From contig NZ_CP098401.1 of NCBI RefSeq assembly GCF_023674425.1, positions 496,001-560,000 of the forward strand: a DNA stretch of 64,000 nucleotides, given 5' to 3'. Position 1 is the stretch's first letter, and each line of letters begins with the position of its first letter. The stretch comes from Sphingomonas donggukensis. Lineage in GTDB: Bacteria > Pseudomonadota > Alphaproteobacteria > Sphingomonadales > Sphingomonadaceae. The notes below the pieces were generated by a model. That model did no database searches and was not told the DNA's origin. It saw only the letters and a list, made by a program, of their open reading frames with translations. The translations under genes and the position numbers were made by a program. Positions 17,412-28,467 of this stretch are shown here, piece after piece.

Positions 17412-18500
17412 ATGCGCAACCTTTTGACCGCCGCGACGATCGCCGGATGTGCGCTGGCCGCGGCGCCCGCCGCCGACGCGCAGGCTATTGCCCAGGCGCG
17501 CAGCGCGGGCGGCACCGTCGTGACGCAGGCGCCCGCCGGCGGCGCGGCCTTCGCGCAGTCGAGCGCGCCGATCGTGCGCACCACCGCGCCCGCGGGCAGC
17601 TGGACCGCGACCACCGCGCAGCGTCGTGGCGGCATGTGGCAGGGGCGCCCGACGATGCCGCGCACCGGCAATCCGGGCATGCGCTGGGGCCAGTCGATCG
17701 GCGGGCGCTGGCACGGCGGCGTGCGCGCCCCCGGCGGCTGGGCGGCCTATCGCCGGCCCGCGCGCGGCTGGGTGCTGCCGGGCTACTGGTTCGCGCCGAG
17801 CTTCTACGTGAACGACTATGCCGCCTACGGCCTCGGCGCGCCGCCTTACGGCTATACGTGGACGCGCTATTACGACGACGCCGTCTTGGTAGATGGGCGG
17901 GGCCGGGTGTACGACAGCGTGACCGGGCTCGACTGGGATCGCTACGCCTATGACGACCGCGCCTATGACGATGGCGACCGTTATTATGCGGACGGCGCCG
18001 ACGACCACTATGGTCCGCGCCCGCGCGGCGACCGCGGGATGGGCGGCGCGGTGATCGGCGGAGTCGTGGGCGGCGTCGCCGGCAACGTCATCGCGGGGCG
18101 CGGCAACCGCCTGCCGGGCACGATCGTCGGCGCCGGTGTCGGTGCGGTCGTCGGCAGCGCGATCGACCGGGCGGAGGACCGCGACGACCGCCGCGGCGCG
18201 CGCCGCCCGCTGCCGCCGATCGCGCCCGACCATGCGCCGCCGCCGTCGCCGGGCTACGGCTATGGGTCAATGCCGTACGGCCACGGCTATTCGCGGACGT
18301 GGGTCGCAGGCGGCAGCAGCTATGCGGCGGGCAGCACGATCGTCCACGTCCAGCCGACCGTCACGACGACGACCACGACGACCACCGAATATGTCTATGA
18401 GACGGCGGCGCGCGCTTCGTACAAGAAACGCAGCTATCGCAAGCCGGTGGTGCGGTCGAAAATCCTCTCGCGCGATTGCCGCTGCAACTACACGAAATGA
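17412..18500 (+). CDS. Exported glycine-zipper protein with RcnB-like repeat
   Basis: 362 residues with a signal peptide ending near AAAPAADAQA (about residue 24). A middle section (about 120-190) carries RcnB-like aromatic motifs: RGWVLPGYWFAPSFYVNDYA, YGYTWTRYYDDAVLVDGRGR. At about 215-255 there is a double glycine zipper (GGAVIGGVVGGVAGNVIAG, then TIVGAGVGAVVGSAIDRA), typical of 17-kDa surface-antigen lipoproteins and able to insert in a membrane. The C-terminus is Tyr/Thr-rich with a run of Thr codons near 18361-18385. It is probably periplasmic or outer-membrane associated. Function is unknown. Two TTAACC half-sites occur upstream at 17312 and 17368. Confidence 0.85.
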   Translation: MRNLLTAATIAGCALAAAPAADAQAIAQARSAGGTVVTQAPAGGAAFAQSSAPIVRTTAPAGSWTATTAQRRGGMWQGRPTMPRTGNPGMRWGQSIGGRWHGGVRAPGGWAAYRRPARGWVLPGYWFAPSFYVNDYAAYGLGAPPYGYTWTRYYDDAVLVDGRGRVYDSVTGLDWDRYAYDDRAYDDGDRYYADGADDHYGPRPRGDRGMGGAVIGGVVGGVAGNVIAGRGNRLPGTIVGAGVGAVVGSAIDRAEDRDDRRGARRPLPPIAPDHAPPPSPGYGYGSMPYGHGYSRTWVAGGSSYAAGSTIVHVQPTVTTTTTTTTEYVYETAARASYKKRSYRKPVVRSKILSRDCRCNYTK

Positions 18501-18533
18501 GGCGGTTCGGGCGGGCGCGCGGCGTCCGCCCGT

Positions 18534-18989
18534 TCAGCTCATCCTGTCGATGTCCTCGCGGGTGAGCCCGCCGGGGATAATCATCACTGGTACCGACAGG
18601 CTGCCCGCGTCGGCGCCTGCGAAGTGGCTGACCAGCGGGCCGGGCGCGCCGCTGGCGGCGGCCCCCAGCACCAGCGCGGCGACGTCGGGCGTGGCTGCGA
18701 TCATCTCGCGCACGATCTTCGGCCCGTCGCCCTGGCGGACCACGATCGAGGGCGTGACCCCCGATTCGGCGAAGAGCGTGCCCGCCGCCCCGGCGACGAT
18801 CGCCTCGGCGTGCAGCCGCGCTTCCTCTTCGATGGTCGCCTGGACGCCGCCCCATTGCACGAATTCGGCGGGTGCGATGAGCGCGAGGATGACGACGCCG
18901 CCGCCGGTCTTCACCGCGCGCCGCGCGGCGAAGCGCAGCGCGATCTCCGCCTCCGGGCTGTCGTCCACCACCACCAGATAGGTGCGCAT
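18534..18989 (-). CDS. Universal stress protein (UspA family)
   Basis: 151 residues from the ATG at 18989 (MRTYLVVVDDSPEAEIALRF). The Rossmann-like UspA fold is shown by the first strand and the D-x-S start, and by the C-terminal block VAALVLGAAASGAPGPLVSH that stands for the ATP-binding G-x2-G-x9-G region. The glycines of that motif are only partly kept, so nucleotide binding is uncertain. It is convergent with the glycine-zipper gene, 33 bp apart, and divergent from pdhC by 120 bp. Usp proteins accumulate in stress or slow growth. Confidence 0.9.
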   Translation of the reverse strand: MRTYLVVVDDSPEAEIALRFAARRAVKTGGGVVILALIAPAEFVQWGGVQATIEEEARLHAEAIVAGAAGTLFAESGVTPSIVVRQGDGPKIVREMIAATPDVAALVLGAAASGAPGPLVSHFAGADAGSLSVPVMIIPGGLTREDIDRMS

Positions 18990-19033
18990 CGCCGTTCCCC
19001 TCTTCCGGCAGCAGGGGTGACGCAAGCGCGCGC

Positions 19034-19049
19034 CTGACGCAAGCGTCAG
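19034..19049. promoter_or_regulatory. Perfect 7-2-7 palindrome between usp and pdhC
   Basis: CTGACGC-AA-GCGTCAG, immediately followed by TTGACC (19052-19057), which could be a -35 element for pdhC, although no good -10 is visible. The palindrome could be an operator or a short hairpin; it lies about 60-75 bp before pdhC. Confidence 0.4.
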
Positions 19050-19109
19050 CCTTGACCCGGCCCCGCCCGGGCGCAAGAGAGATGGCCCCCAGGACTTACA
19101 GGATCCGTC

Positions 19110-20426
19110 ATGGCGATTGACCTCAAGATGCCCGCGCTCTCCCCGACGATGGAGGAAGGCACGCTCGCCAAATGGCTGGTGAAGGAAGGCGACGTCGTGA
19201 AATCGGGCGATCTGCTCGCCGAGATCGAGACCGACAAGGCGACGATGGAGTTCGAGGCGGTCGACGAGGGCACGATCGCCAAGATCCTGGTGGCCGAGGG
19301 CACCGACGGGGTGAAGGTCGGCACCGTGATCGCGCAGATCGCCGCCGAGGGCGAGGACGCGAGCGCCGCGCCGGCGCCCGAGGCGAAGGCCGAGGCTCCG
19401 AAGGCCGAGGCTCCGAAGGCGGAGGCTCCGAAGCCCGAAGCACCCAAGCCCGCCGAAGCGCCGAAGGCCGCAGCGCCAGCGCCAGCGCCAGCACCCGCGT
19501 CCAGCGGCGACCGCATCAAGGCGTCGCCGCTCGCCCGCCGCATCGCCGCCGAAAAGGGCATCGAGCTGTCGTCGCTGTCGGGGTCCGGGCCGAACGGTCG
19601 CATTGTGAAGGCCGACCTGGAGGGCGCCAAGAGCGGGGCCGCACCGACTGCGCAGCCGGCTGCCGCCGCTGCCGAGACGCCCGCTACCGCACCCGCCGCC
19701 GCACCGGCGCCGTCGAAGGTCTGGTACGACGAGAGCATCCCGCACAGCGTCGAGAAGCTCAGCAACATCCGCAAGACGATCGCGCGCCGCCTGACCGAAT
19801 CGAAGCAGACGGTGCCGCACATCTATCTGACGGTCGACATCCGCCTCGACGCGCTGCTGAAGCTGCGCAGCGATCTCAACAAGGCGCTCGAGGCGCGGGG
19901 CGTGAAGCTGTCGGTGAACGACCTGCTCATCAAGGCGCTGGGCGTCGCTCTGGAGGCGACGCCGAAATGCAACGTCACCTTCACTGGCGACAATCTGGTC
20001 AGCTACACCCGGGCCGACGTGTCGGTCGCGGTGTCGACGCCGACGGGCCTCATCACCCCGATCATCCGCGACGCCGCCAATGCGTCTCCGTCGAGCATCT
20101 CCACGCAGATGAAGGAGCTGGCGGGCCGCGCCAAGGAAGGCAAGCTGAAGCCAGAGGAATATCAGGGCGGCACCGCCAGCCTGTCGAACATGGGCATGTT
20201 CGGCATCAAGCAGTTCGAAGCGGTCATCAATCCGCCGCAGGGCATGATCATGGCGATCGGCGCGGGCGAGAAGCGGCCCTATGTCATCGACGACGCGCTG
20301 GGCGTCGCGACGGTCATGTCGGCGACCGGCAGCTTCGATCACCGCGCGATCGACGGCGCCGACGGGGCCGAACTGATGAAGGCGTTCAAGGCGCTGGTCG
20401 AATCCCCGCTGGGCATGATCGCCTGA
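19110..20426 (+). CDS. pdhC: Pyruvate dehydrogenase E2, dihydrolipoamide acetyltransferase
   Basis: 438 residues, one lipoyl domain. E2 transfers the acetyl group from lipoamide to CoA and forms the complex core. The lipoyl lysine is K43 in [13 protein letters not shown]. An Ala/Pro/Glu-rich linker with a repeated EAPKA unit spans about 90-130. The E3/E1-binding domain is at about 133-170 ([19 protein letters not shown]). The catalytic domain ends with [14 protein letters not shown], containing the active-site HxxxD. Segments such as [11 protein letters not shown] and [11 protein letters not shown] fit the pyruvate rather than the 2-oxoglutarate enzyme. The E1 genes are not here; lpdA lies 1 kb downstream on the same strand. 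Confidence 0.95.
   Translation: MAIDLKMPALSPTMEEGTLAKWLVKEGDVVKSGDLLAEIETDKATMEFEAVDEGTIAKILVAEGTDGVKVGTVIAQIAAEGEDASAAPAPEAKAEAPKAEAPKAEAPKPEAPKPAEAPKAAAPAPAPAPASSGDRIKASPLARRIAAEKGIELSSLSGSGPNGRIVKADLEGAKSGAAPTAQPAAAAAETPATAPAAAPAPSKVWYDESIPHSVEKLSNIRKTIARRLTESKQTVPHIYLTVDIRLDALLKLRSDLNKALEARGVKLSVNDLLIKALGVALEATPKCNVTFTGDNLVSYTRADVSVAVSTPTGLITPIIRDAANASPSSISTQMKELAGRAKEGKLKPEEYQGGTASLSNMGMFGIKQFEAVINPPQGMIMAIGAGEKRPYVIDDALGVATVMSATGSFDHRAIDGADGAELMKAFKALVESPLGMIA
19392..19436 (+). repeat. 15-bp tandem repeat coding for EAPKA units in PdhC
   Basis: Three head-to-tail copies of GAGGCTCCGAAGGCC with one or two changes in the later copies. They encode the flexible linker of the E2 protein, where copy-number change is tolerated. 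Confidence 0.75.
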
Positions 20427-20439
20427 GGGGCGCCCCGCC

Positions 20440-20652
20440 GTGCCGTCCCGCACCCTGACAGAGCTGTTCCACATAGTGGCGGGCCTGGCCGCGACGGTCG
20501 CGATCGTCGCGGTCGCGGCCTGGGCGTACCCGCTGGCGCGTCACGAGATCCGCGTCGTCGGCTGGATGGCGGCGGCGATCGTCGTGGCGATGGGCGTGCG
20601 TCCGCTGCGCCGCGCCTGGGCGGTCGATCATCAGGAGCGCGGCGGTGAGTGA
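20440..20652 (+). CDS. Small membrane protein between pdhC and thioesterase
   Basis: 70 residues, GTG start at 20440, 13 bp after pdhC. Two hydrophobic segments (ELFHIVAGLAATVAIVAVAA and VGWMAAAIVVAMGV) predict two membrane helices with a short basic C-terminus. Its stop overlaps the GTG of the thioesterase gene by 8 bp, so translation is coupled within the pdhC-lpdA transcript. No family recognised. The position and overlaps support a real gene despite the small size. Confidence 0.65.
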   Translation: MPSRTLTELFHIVAGLAATVAIVAVAAWAYPLARHEIRVVGWMAAAIVVAMGVRPLRRAWAVDHQERGGE

Positions 20653-21046
20653 GCTGCCGGCGGCCCCCGCGGCAACGCCGCCCGCGGGCGAACCGGTCAT
20701 CCGCGTCATCGCGATGCCCGCGGATGCCAATCCTTACGGCGATATCTTCGGCGGGTGGCTGATGAGCTGGATGGATTCCGCCGCTGGCTCGGTCGCCTCG
20801 CTGCACTGCGGCGGACGCGCCGTCACCATCGCGATGGACGGCATGCAGTTCCTGAACCCGGTGTTCGTCGGTGACGAGCTGTCGGTCTATGCGACGCTGG
20901 TGAAGGCCGGGCGCACGTCGATGACCATCGATGTCGAGGCGTGGCGCCGCCACCGCCACGAAGCCGCGCGCCACAAGGTGACGCAGGCGCAATTCGTGTT
21001 CGTCGCGATCGACGAACATCGCCGTCCGCGGGCGATCGCGGGATGA
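20645..21046 (+). CDS. Acyl-CoA thioesterase, hotdog fold (YciA-like)
   Basis: 133 residues, GTG start at 20645. The hotdog signature ANPYGDIFGGWLMSWMDSAA includes the catalytic Asp, and GMQFLNPVFVGDELSVYA completes the fold. YciA enzymes hydrolyse short to medium acyl-CoAs, including acetyl-CoA-derived ones, in the cytoplasm. Being placed between the E2 and E3 genes of pyruvate dehydrogenase, it may help balance the acetyl-CoA/CoA pool; that is inference. The stop overlaps the next ATG (ATGA). Confidence 0.9.
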   Translation: MSELPAAPAATPPAGEPVIRVIAMPADANPYGDIFGGWLMSWMDSAAGSVASLHCGGRAVTIAMDGMQFLNPVFVGDELSVYATLVKAGRTSMTIDVEAWRRHRHEAARHKVTQAQFVFVAIDEHRRPRAIAG

Positions 21047-21465
21047 CGGGCCTGCTCGCCTATCCGGTCGCGCTGCTCGCCGCGCTGCCCACGACGCTCT
21101 GCGTGCTGGGGCTGTGGGTGCTGCATTCCCGCGTCGTGGACGGGAACAGCGTCGACAGCGTGTTCCTGTCGTTCGTGTTCCTGTTCGTGACCCTGATCTT
21201 CTGCGTGTCGATCGTCGCCAATCTGGCCGCGGTCGCGATCGGTCAGGTGGCGAGCCTGGCGGCGCCGCGACTGGGCGGCTGGGCGACGATCGGCGCGGCG
21301 GGCGTACTGGTGTGTGCCCTCTGTGCGTGGACGCAGCGCGGCTCGGGGCGGCTGTTTGCCGGGCCGGCACCGGTGTCCGCGCTACCGGTCGCGCTGTTCG
21401 CGCTTGCCGACATGATGATCCTTGCCGGCGGGCTCAGCCTGCTGCCGCATCCACTGACTTTCTGA
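21043..21465 (+). CDS. Membrane protein of unknown function, pdhC-lpdA interval
   Basis: 140 residues from an ATG that overlaps the thioesterase stop. Four hydrophobic stretches (LAYPVALLAALPTTLCVLGL; VFLSFVFLFVTLIFCVSIVA; TIGAAGVLVCALCAW; SALPVALFALADMMILAGGL) predict four membrane helices. No motif recognised. lpdA begins 15 bp later. Overlaps on one side and tight spacing on the other mark it as part of the PDH transcript. Confidence 0.75.
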   Translation: MTGLLAYPVALLAALPTTLCVLGLWVLHSRVVDGNSVDSVFLSFVFLFVTLIFCVSIVANLAAVAIGQVASLAAPRLGGWATIGAAGVLVCALCAWTQRGSGRLFAGPAPVSALPVALFALADMMILAGGLSLLPHPLTF

Positions 21466-21479
21466 CGGGAGCTGATCCT

Positions 21480-22880
21480 TTGGCTGACACCTACGACCTC
21501 ATCGTGCTCGGCTCCGGGCCGGGCGGCTATGTCGCGGCGATCCGCGCGGCGCAGCTGGGGATGAAGACCGCGATCGTCGAGCGCGAGAATCTGGGCGGCA
21601 TCTGCCTGAACTGGGGCTGCATCCCGACCAAGGCGCTGCTGCGCTCGGCGGAGATCTTCCACTATATGCAGCACGCCAAGGACTATGGGCTGGTCGCCGA
21701 GAAGATCAGCGCCGACCTGGACGCGGTGGTGAAGCGCTCGCGCGGGGTCGCGAAGCAGCTCAATCAGGGCGTTACGCACCTGATGAAGAAGAACAAGATT
21801 GCAGTCCACATGGGCACCGGCAAGCTGACCGGGAAGGGCAGGCTGACCGTCACCGCCGCGGACGGCAAGACGACCGAGCTGACCGCGAAGAACATCATCG
21901 TCGCCACCGGCGCTCGCGCTCGCGATCTGCCCGGCACCCCTGCCGACGGCAAGCGCGTGTGGACCTATCGCCACGCGATGGTGCCGACCGAGATGCCACG
22001 CAAGCTGCTGGTCATCGGATCGGGCGCGATCGGGATCGAATTCGCGAGCTTTTACAACGACATGGGCGCCGAGGTGACCGTGGTCGAGATGATGGACCGG
22101 ATCGTGCCGGTCGAGGACGCCGACGTCTCCGCCTTCTTGGAAAAGGCACTGAAGAAACAGGGCATGACGATCCTGACGGGTGCGGGCGTGTCCGACATCA
22201 AGGTCGGCGGCGCGAGCGTGACCGCGAAGCTGAAGGACAAGGCCGGCAAGGTCACCGACGCCGAATTCAGCCACGTCATCGTCGCGATCGGCATCGTGCC
22301 CAACACCGCCGACATCGGCTTGAAGGAACTGGGCGTCGCGGTGGACGACCGCGGCTTCCTGAAGACCGACGCAACCTGCAGGACCAATGTCGAGGGGATT
22401 TACGCGATCGGCGACATCACCGCGCCGCCGTGGCTGGCGCACAAGGCGAGCCACGAGGGCGTGATCGCGGTCGAGGCGATCGCGGGCAAGCATCCGCACG
22501 CGATGGACCCGCTGAACATCCCCGGCTGCACCTATTGCCACCCCCAGGTCGCCAGCGTCGGCCTGACCGAGGCGAAGGCGAAGGAGGCGGGCTACGAGCT
22601 GAAGGTCGGCACCTTCCCGTTCATCGGCAACGGCAAGGCGATCGCGCTCGGCGAAGCGGAAGGCTTCATCAAGACGGTGTTCGACGCGAAGACCGGCGAG
22701 CTGCTGGGTGCGCATATGGTCGGGGCCGAGGTGACCGAGCTGATCCAGGGCTATACCGTCGGCAAGCAGCTCGAGACGACCGAGGCGGAGCTGATGGAAA
22801 CGGTGTTCCCGCACCCGACGCTATCCGAAATGATGCACGAAAGCGTGCTGGCCGCCTACGGACGCCAGCTGCACATGTGA
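21480..22880 (+). CDS. lpdA: Dihydrolipoyl dehydrogenase (E3)
   Basis: 466 residues, using TTG at 21480 with GGGAG 11 bases upstream. E3 reoxidises dihydrolipoamide with NAD. The FAD loop is VLGSGPGGYVAAIRAAQLG, the redox disulfide is in NLGGICLNWGCIPTKALLRS, the NAD loop is LVIGSGAIGIEFASFYNDMG, and the active-site His/Glu pair lies in the C-terminal TVFPHPTLSEMMHESVLAAY. Its location in the pdhC transcript suggests it serves pyruvate dehydrogenase, though it may be shared with other 2-oxoacid complexes. It is convergent with the small membrane protein gene that follows. Confidence 0.96.
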   Translation: MADTYDLIVLGSGPGGYVAAIRAAQLGMKTAIVERENLGGICLNWGCIPTKALLRSAEIFHYMQHAKDYGLVAEKISADLDAVVKRSRGVAKQLNQGVTHLMKKNKIAVHMGTGKLTGKGRLTVTAADGKTTELTAKNIIVATGARARDLPGTPADGKRVWTYRHAMVPTEMPRKLLVIGSGAIGIEFASFYNDMGAEVTVVEMMDRIVPVEDADVSAFLEKALKKQGMTILTGAGVSDIKVGGASVTAKLKDKAGKVTDAEFSHVIVAIGIVPNTADIGLKELGVAVDDRGFLKTDATCRTNVEGIYAIGDITAPPWLAHKASHEGVIAVEAIAGKHPHAMDPLNIPGCTYCHPQVASVGLTEAKAKEAGYELKVGTFPFIGNGKAIALGEAEGFIKTVFDAKTGELLGAHMVGAEVTELIQGYTVGKQLETTEAELMETVFPHPTLSEMMHESVLAAYGRQLHM

Positions 22881-22895
22881 GGGCGCCTCGCCCGT

Positions 22896-23231
22896 CTATC
22901 GGCGGGCGATGGCCATCGGCGCTTCGGGCGTCGCGATCGGGGACCAGTCGAAGGCGGGGCTCGGATACGGCGCGTTGTCGTTCGCCGGGCGGCGCGGTGG
23001 CGGGCGTTGCCAGCGGCGCACCGCGTGGGCCAGGGCATAGGCGCTCACGCCGATGGCAAAGGTGGTCGCGACCGCAAGCACCGCATCTCGCCATGTCGGG
23101 GGCAGGGCGCTCAGGATCCGCGCGATCGTGGGGAGCGACAGCGCGACCATGCTCCAGCCCGCCACGACCGCCATCGCCAGCGCGGTTGAGGCGGCGTGCA
23201 GCCTGCGGCGGGGAAGGGGAATCGCGGCCAT
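22896..23231 (-). CDS. Small two-helix membrane protein
   Basis: 111 residues. Two hydrophobic segments (TALAMAVVAGWSMVALSLP and AVLAVATTFAIGVSAYALA) are preceded by an Arg-rich N-terminus and followed by a Pro-rich cytoplasmic tail containing RRPANDNAP, a tail style common in alphaproteobacterial small membrane proteins. No family recognised. It is convergent with lpdA (15 bp apart) and divergent from the str operon. Probably real because of the clean membrane topology. Confidence 0.6.
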   Translation of the reverse strand: MAAIPLPRRRLHAASTALAMAVVAGWSMVALSLPTIARILSALPPTWRDAVLAVATTFAIGVSAYALAHAVRRWQRPPPRRPANDNAPYPSPAFDWSPIATPEAPMAIARR

Positions 23232-23297
23232 TGCGCATGCTCATGCGCGCGTCCCGGTTGCGGACCGGTTAAGTCCGGCGCTGCCCCCGCGCTCCTG

Positions 23298-23326
23298 TTG
23301 ACCGATACCGGGGTGCCGCGTATAGG
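23298..23326 (+). promoter_or_regulatory. Candidate sigma-70-type promoter of the str/ribosomal block
   Basis: TTGACC (23298-23303), 17-bp spacer, TATAGG (23321-23326), about 200 bp before rpsL. The 200-bp leader that would follow contains GC-rich inverted segments but no clear ORF. It is the best promoter-like match in this gap. Confidence 0.5.
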
Positions 23327-23524
23327 CCTGCCGCGTCTCGTGAGCGGCAAACCGGTGATTCTTCGCCGCTGCCATCCAGCCCGCGGGACAAGAGCTGAAC
23401 GTTGCTGGAGACTGTTGGGCCCGGGGGGCATCGCTTCCCATGGCCCTTCTGTCGTTTCGACGCCTGAGGGCTTCAGCAAAGTAACCGCCGGAATGTGCCG
23501 GTAACGAAAAAGGTGAAGGGCTTC

Positions 23525-23896
23525 ATGCCAACGATCAACCAGCTGGTCCGCAAGGGCCGCGACCCGCAGAAGGCCAAGTCGAAGGTCCCTGCGATGGAAC
23601 AGAACCCGCAGAAGCGCGGCGTCTGCACCCGAGTCTATACGACGACCCCGAAGAAGCCGAACTCGGCTCTGCGCAAGGTGGCCAAGGTTCGCCTGACCAA
23701 CCAGCGCGAAGTCATTTCGTACATCCCGGGCGAGGGCCACAACCTTCAGGAGCACTCGGTGGTCCTGATCCGCGGCGGCCGTGTCCGCGATCTTCCCGGC
23801 GTTCGCTACCACGTCCTGCGCGGCGTGCTCGATACGCAGGGCGTGAAGGATCGCAAGCAGTCGCGTTCCAAGTACGGCGCAAAGCGTCCGAAGTAA
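23525..23896 (+). CDS. rpsL: 30S ribosomal protein S12
   Basis: 123 residues from the ATG at 23525 ([11 protein letters not shown]), preceded by AAGGTGAAGGG. S12 sits at the decoding centre and monitors codon-anticodon pairing. K43 in TTPKKPNSA is wild type. Position 88, Lys in E. coli and M. tuberculosis (GGRVKDLPG), is Arg here (GGRVRDLPG, codon CGC at 23786-23788); Arg at this position gives streptomycin resistance in those species. Asp89 in the same loop, the usual beta-methylthiolation site, is kept. First gene of the 20-kb ribosomal block. Confidence 0.99.
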   Translation: MPTINQLVRKGRDPQKAKSKVPAMEQNPQKRGVCTRVYTTTPKKPNSALRKVAKVRLTNQREVISYIPGEGHNLQEHSVVLIRGGRVRDLPGVRYHVLRGVLDTQGVKDRKQSRSKYGAKRPK

Positions 23897-23952
23897 GCCG
23901 GTCGGCTTTTTAGCCGATCCTTAGAATGGCTGAAGTTTAGAAGGAATTTGAA

Positions 23953-24423
23953 ATGGCTCGTCGTCGTCGTCCCGAAAAGCGGGAAATCCTGCCTGATCCC
24001 AAGTTTGGTGATGAGGTTCTGTCGAAGTTCATGAACAGCGTGATGCTGGACGGCAAGAAGTCCGTCGCGGAAGGCATCGTCTATTCGGCGATGGAAACCG
24101 TCGAGCAGCGCGCCAAGCGCGAGCCGATCGGCGTGTTCCACGACGCGCTGAACAACATCAAGCCGGGCATCGAGGTCCGTTCGCGCCGCGTCGGCGGTGC
24201 GACCTACCAGGTGCCGGTCGAGGTGCGTCCCGAGCGCGCCCAGGCGCTGGCGATCCGCTGGCTCATCACCGCGGCGCGCAACCGCAGCGAGCACACCATG
24301 TCGGCACGCCTCTCGGGCGAGCTGATGGATGCCGCCAACAACCGCGGCAACGCCGTGAAGAAGCGCGAAGACACGCACCGCATGGCCGAAGCCAACCGCG
24401 CGTTCTCGCACTACCGCTGGTAA
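23953..24423 (+). CDS. rpsG: 30S ribosomal protein S7
   Basis: 156 residues, [20 protein letters not shown] at the N-terminus, normal length. S7 nucleates assembly of the 30S head and contacts the E-site tRNA. It lies 56 bp after rpsL, preceded by AGAAGGAA. In E. coli S7 is the translational repressor of the str operon, binding between rpsL and rpsG; the short gap here gives limited room for that element. A hairpin follows the gene before fusA. Confidence 0.99.
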   Translation: MARRRRPEKREILPDPKFGDEVLSKFMNSVMLDGKKSVAEGIVYSAMETVEQRAKREPIGVFHDALNNIKPGIEVRSRRVGGATYQVPVEVRPERAQALAIRWLITAARNRSEHTMSARLSGELMDAANNRGNAVKKREDTHRMAEANRAFSHYRW

Positions 24424-24454
24424 GGCTTCAAGTCGCTGTAATCGAAACTATATA

Positions 24455-24483
24455 GTGGGGAGCTGGATCGTCCGGCTCCCCAC
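24455..24483 (+). terminator. Stem-loop between rpsG and fusA
   Basis: GTGGGGAGC (24455-24463) pairs with GCTCCCCAC (24475-24483), and a 3-bp inner stem GGA/TCC continues it. Only ATTTCC follows, so it is at most a partial attenuator or an RNA-processing hairpin. It lies just before the fusA ribosome site. Confidence 0.45.
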
Positions 24484-24503
24484 ATTTCCAAGGAAGCATG
24501 ACA

Positions 24504-26597
<2,094 letters not shown>

Positions 26598-26607
26598 GCC
26601 GAGGCGC

Positions 26608-26696
26608 CCGGAACCAGTGAAGCTGGCTCCGGGACGCGCGGAGGCCGGCCGGCTGCGGGCACCGCAGTCCGACGACAGCGGATTTACTCCGCTGTC
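26608..26696 (+). promoter_or_regulatory. Structured fusA-tuf intergenic region
   Basis: Two stem-loops lie in the 208-bp gap: CCGGAACCAG with CTGGCTCCGG (about 26609-26633, one mismatch), and GACAGCGGA (26674-26682) with TCCGCTGTC (26688-26696), a perfect 9-bp stem. Neither has a U-run. There is no tRNA gene here, unlike the tRNA-tuf arrangement of some bacteria. Likely a leader or processing region for tuf. Confidence 0.45.
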
Positions 26697-26805
26697 TGCC
26701 TCTCCATCACGGTAGGGGCTGGCGTTGAATTGAATCCCCCGTTAAGGGGCCGCGTTCGCGTGGCGCCCTTACCGGCCGCGAAATTGATCCAGAAGGTAGG
26801 AAACC

Positions 26806-28002
<1,197 letters not shown>

Positions 28003-28022
28003 GTCTCTTTTGAGACGAGCTG

Positions 28023-28064
28023 CCGCCCGGCACTCCGTAATGGAGTGTCGGGCGGTTGCTTTTT
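28023..28064 (+). terminator. Strong intrinsic terminator after tuf
   Basis: A 14-bp stem, CCGCCCGGCACTCC (28023-28036) with GGAGTGTCGGGCGG (28042-28055, one G-U pair), loop GTAAT, followed by TTGCTTTTT. It is the best rho-independent terminator in the ribosomal block and marks the str/S10 operon boundary. Confidence 0.9.
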
Positions 28065-28081
28065 ATGGAGGCGCTCTGTAA

Positions 28082-28133
28082 GGGCCGCCCTCCAGTTTGA
28101 GTTCAACAGTCAAGAGCCGCCCCCAGGCGGCCC
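28082..28133 (+). promoter_or_regulatory. Mutually exclusive hairpins in the rpsJ leader
   Basis: GGCGGCCC (28126-28133) can pair with GGGCCGCC (28082-28089), or GGCGGC (28126-28131) can pair locally with GCCGCC (28116-28121). The two structures cannot coexist. The local hairpin is followed by CCGCTCTTTC and lies 22 bases before the rpsJ ATG, so it may control termination or translation of the S10 operon. Confidence 0.4.
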
Positions 28134-28155
28134 GCTCTTTCGCATCGGTGAGACC

Positions 28156-28467
28156 ATGGAAACGCAGAATATCCGCATCCGCCTGAAGGCGTTCGACCAC
28201 CGCGTGCTCGACAGCGCCACCGGAGAGATCGCCGACACCGCCCGCCGCACCGGCGCCCTGATCCGTGGTCCCATCCCGCTGCCGACGCGCATCGAGAAGT
28301 TCACGGTCAACCGTGGTCCCCACATCGACAAGAAGAGCCGCGAGCAGTTCGAGGTGCGTACGTACAAGCGCATGCTCGACATCGTGCAGCCGACCGCCAA
28401 CACGGTCGATGCGCTGATGAAGCTCGACCTGGCCGCCGGCGTCGACGTGGAAATCAAGCTCGCGTGA
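28156..28467 (+). CDS. rpsJ: 30S ribosomal protein S10
   Basis: 103 residues from the ATG at 28156 ([19 protein letters not shown]). S10 is part of the 30S head and, as NusE, binds NusB in transcription antitermination. It is normal in length and sequence, with the flexible loop around [20 protein letters not shown]. First gene of the S10 operon, but separated from rplC by a 330-bp non-coding region. Confidence 0.99.
   Translation: METQNIRIRLKAFDHRVLDSATGEIADTARRTGALIRGPIPLPTRIEKFTVNRGPHIDKKSREQFEVRTYKRMLDIVQPTANTVDALMKLDLAAGVDVEIKLA

Noticed and set aside
19392..19436. Tandem repeat considered as a possible CRISPR-like or mobile repeat
   Set aside because: It is in frame and encodes the Ala/Pro linker normal for E2 proteins; no spacers.
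18534..20474. A 646-codon minus-strand frame reaching across pdhC
   Set aside because: Only its last 151 codons (the universal stress protein) are real; the rest is antisense to pdhC.
26598..26805. Possible tRNA gene before tuf
   Set aside because: The stems found do not form a cloverleaf and there is no CCA-type end or T-loop sequence; only simple hairpins are present.
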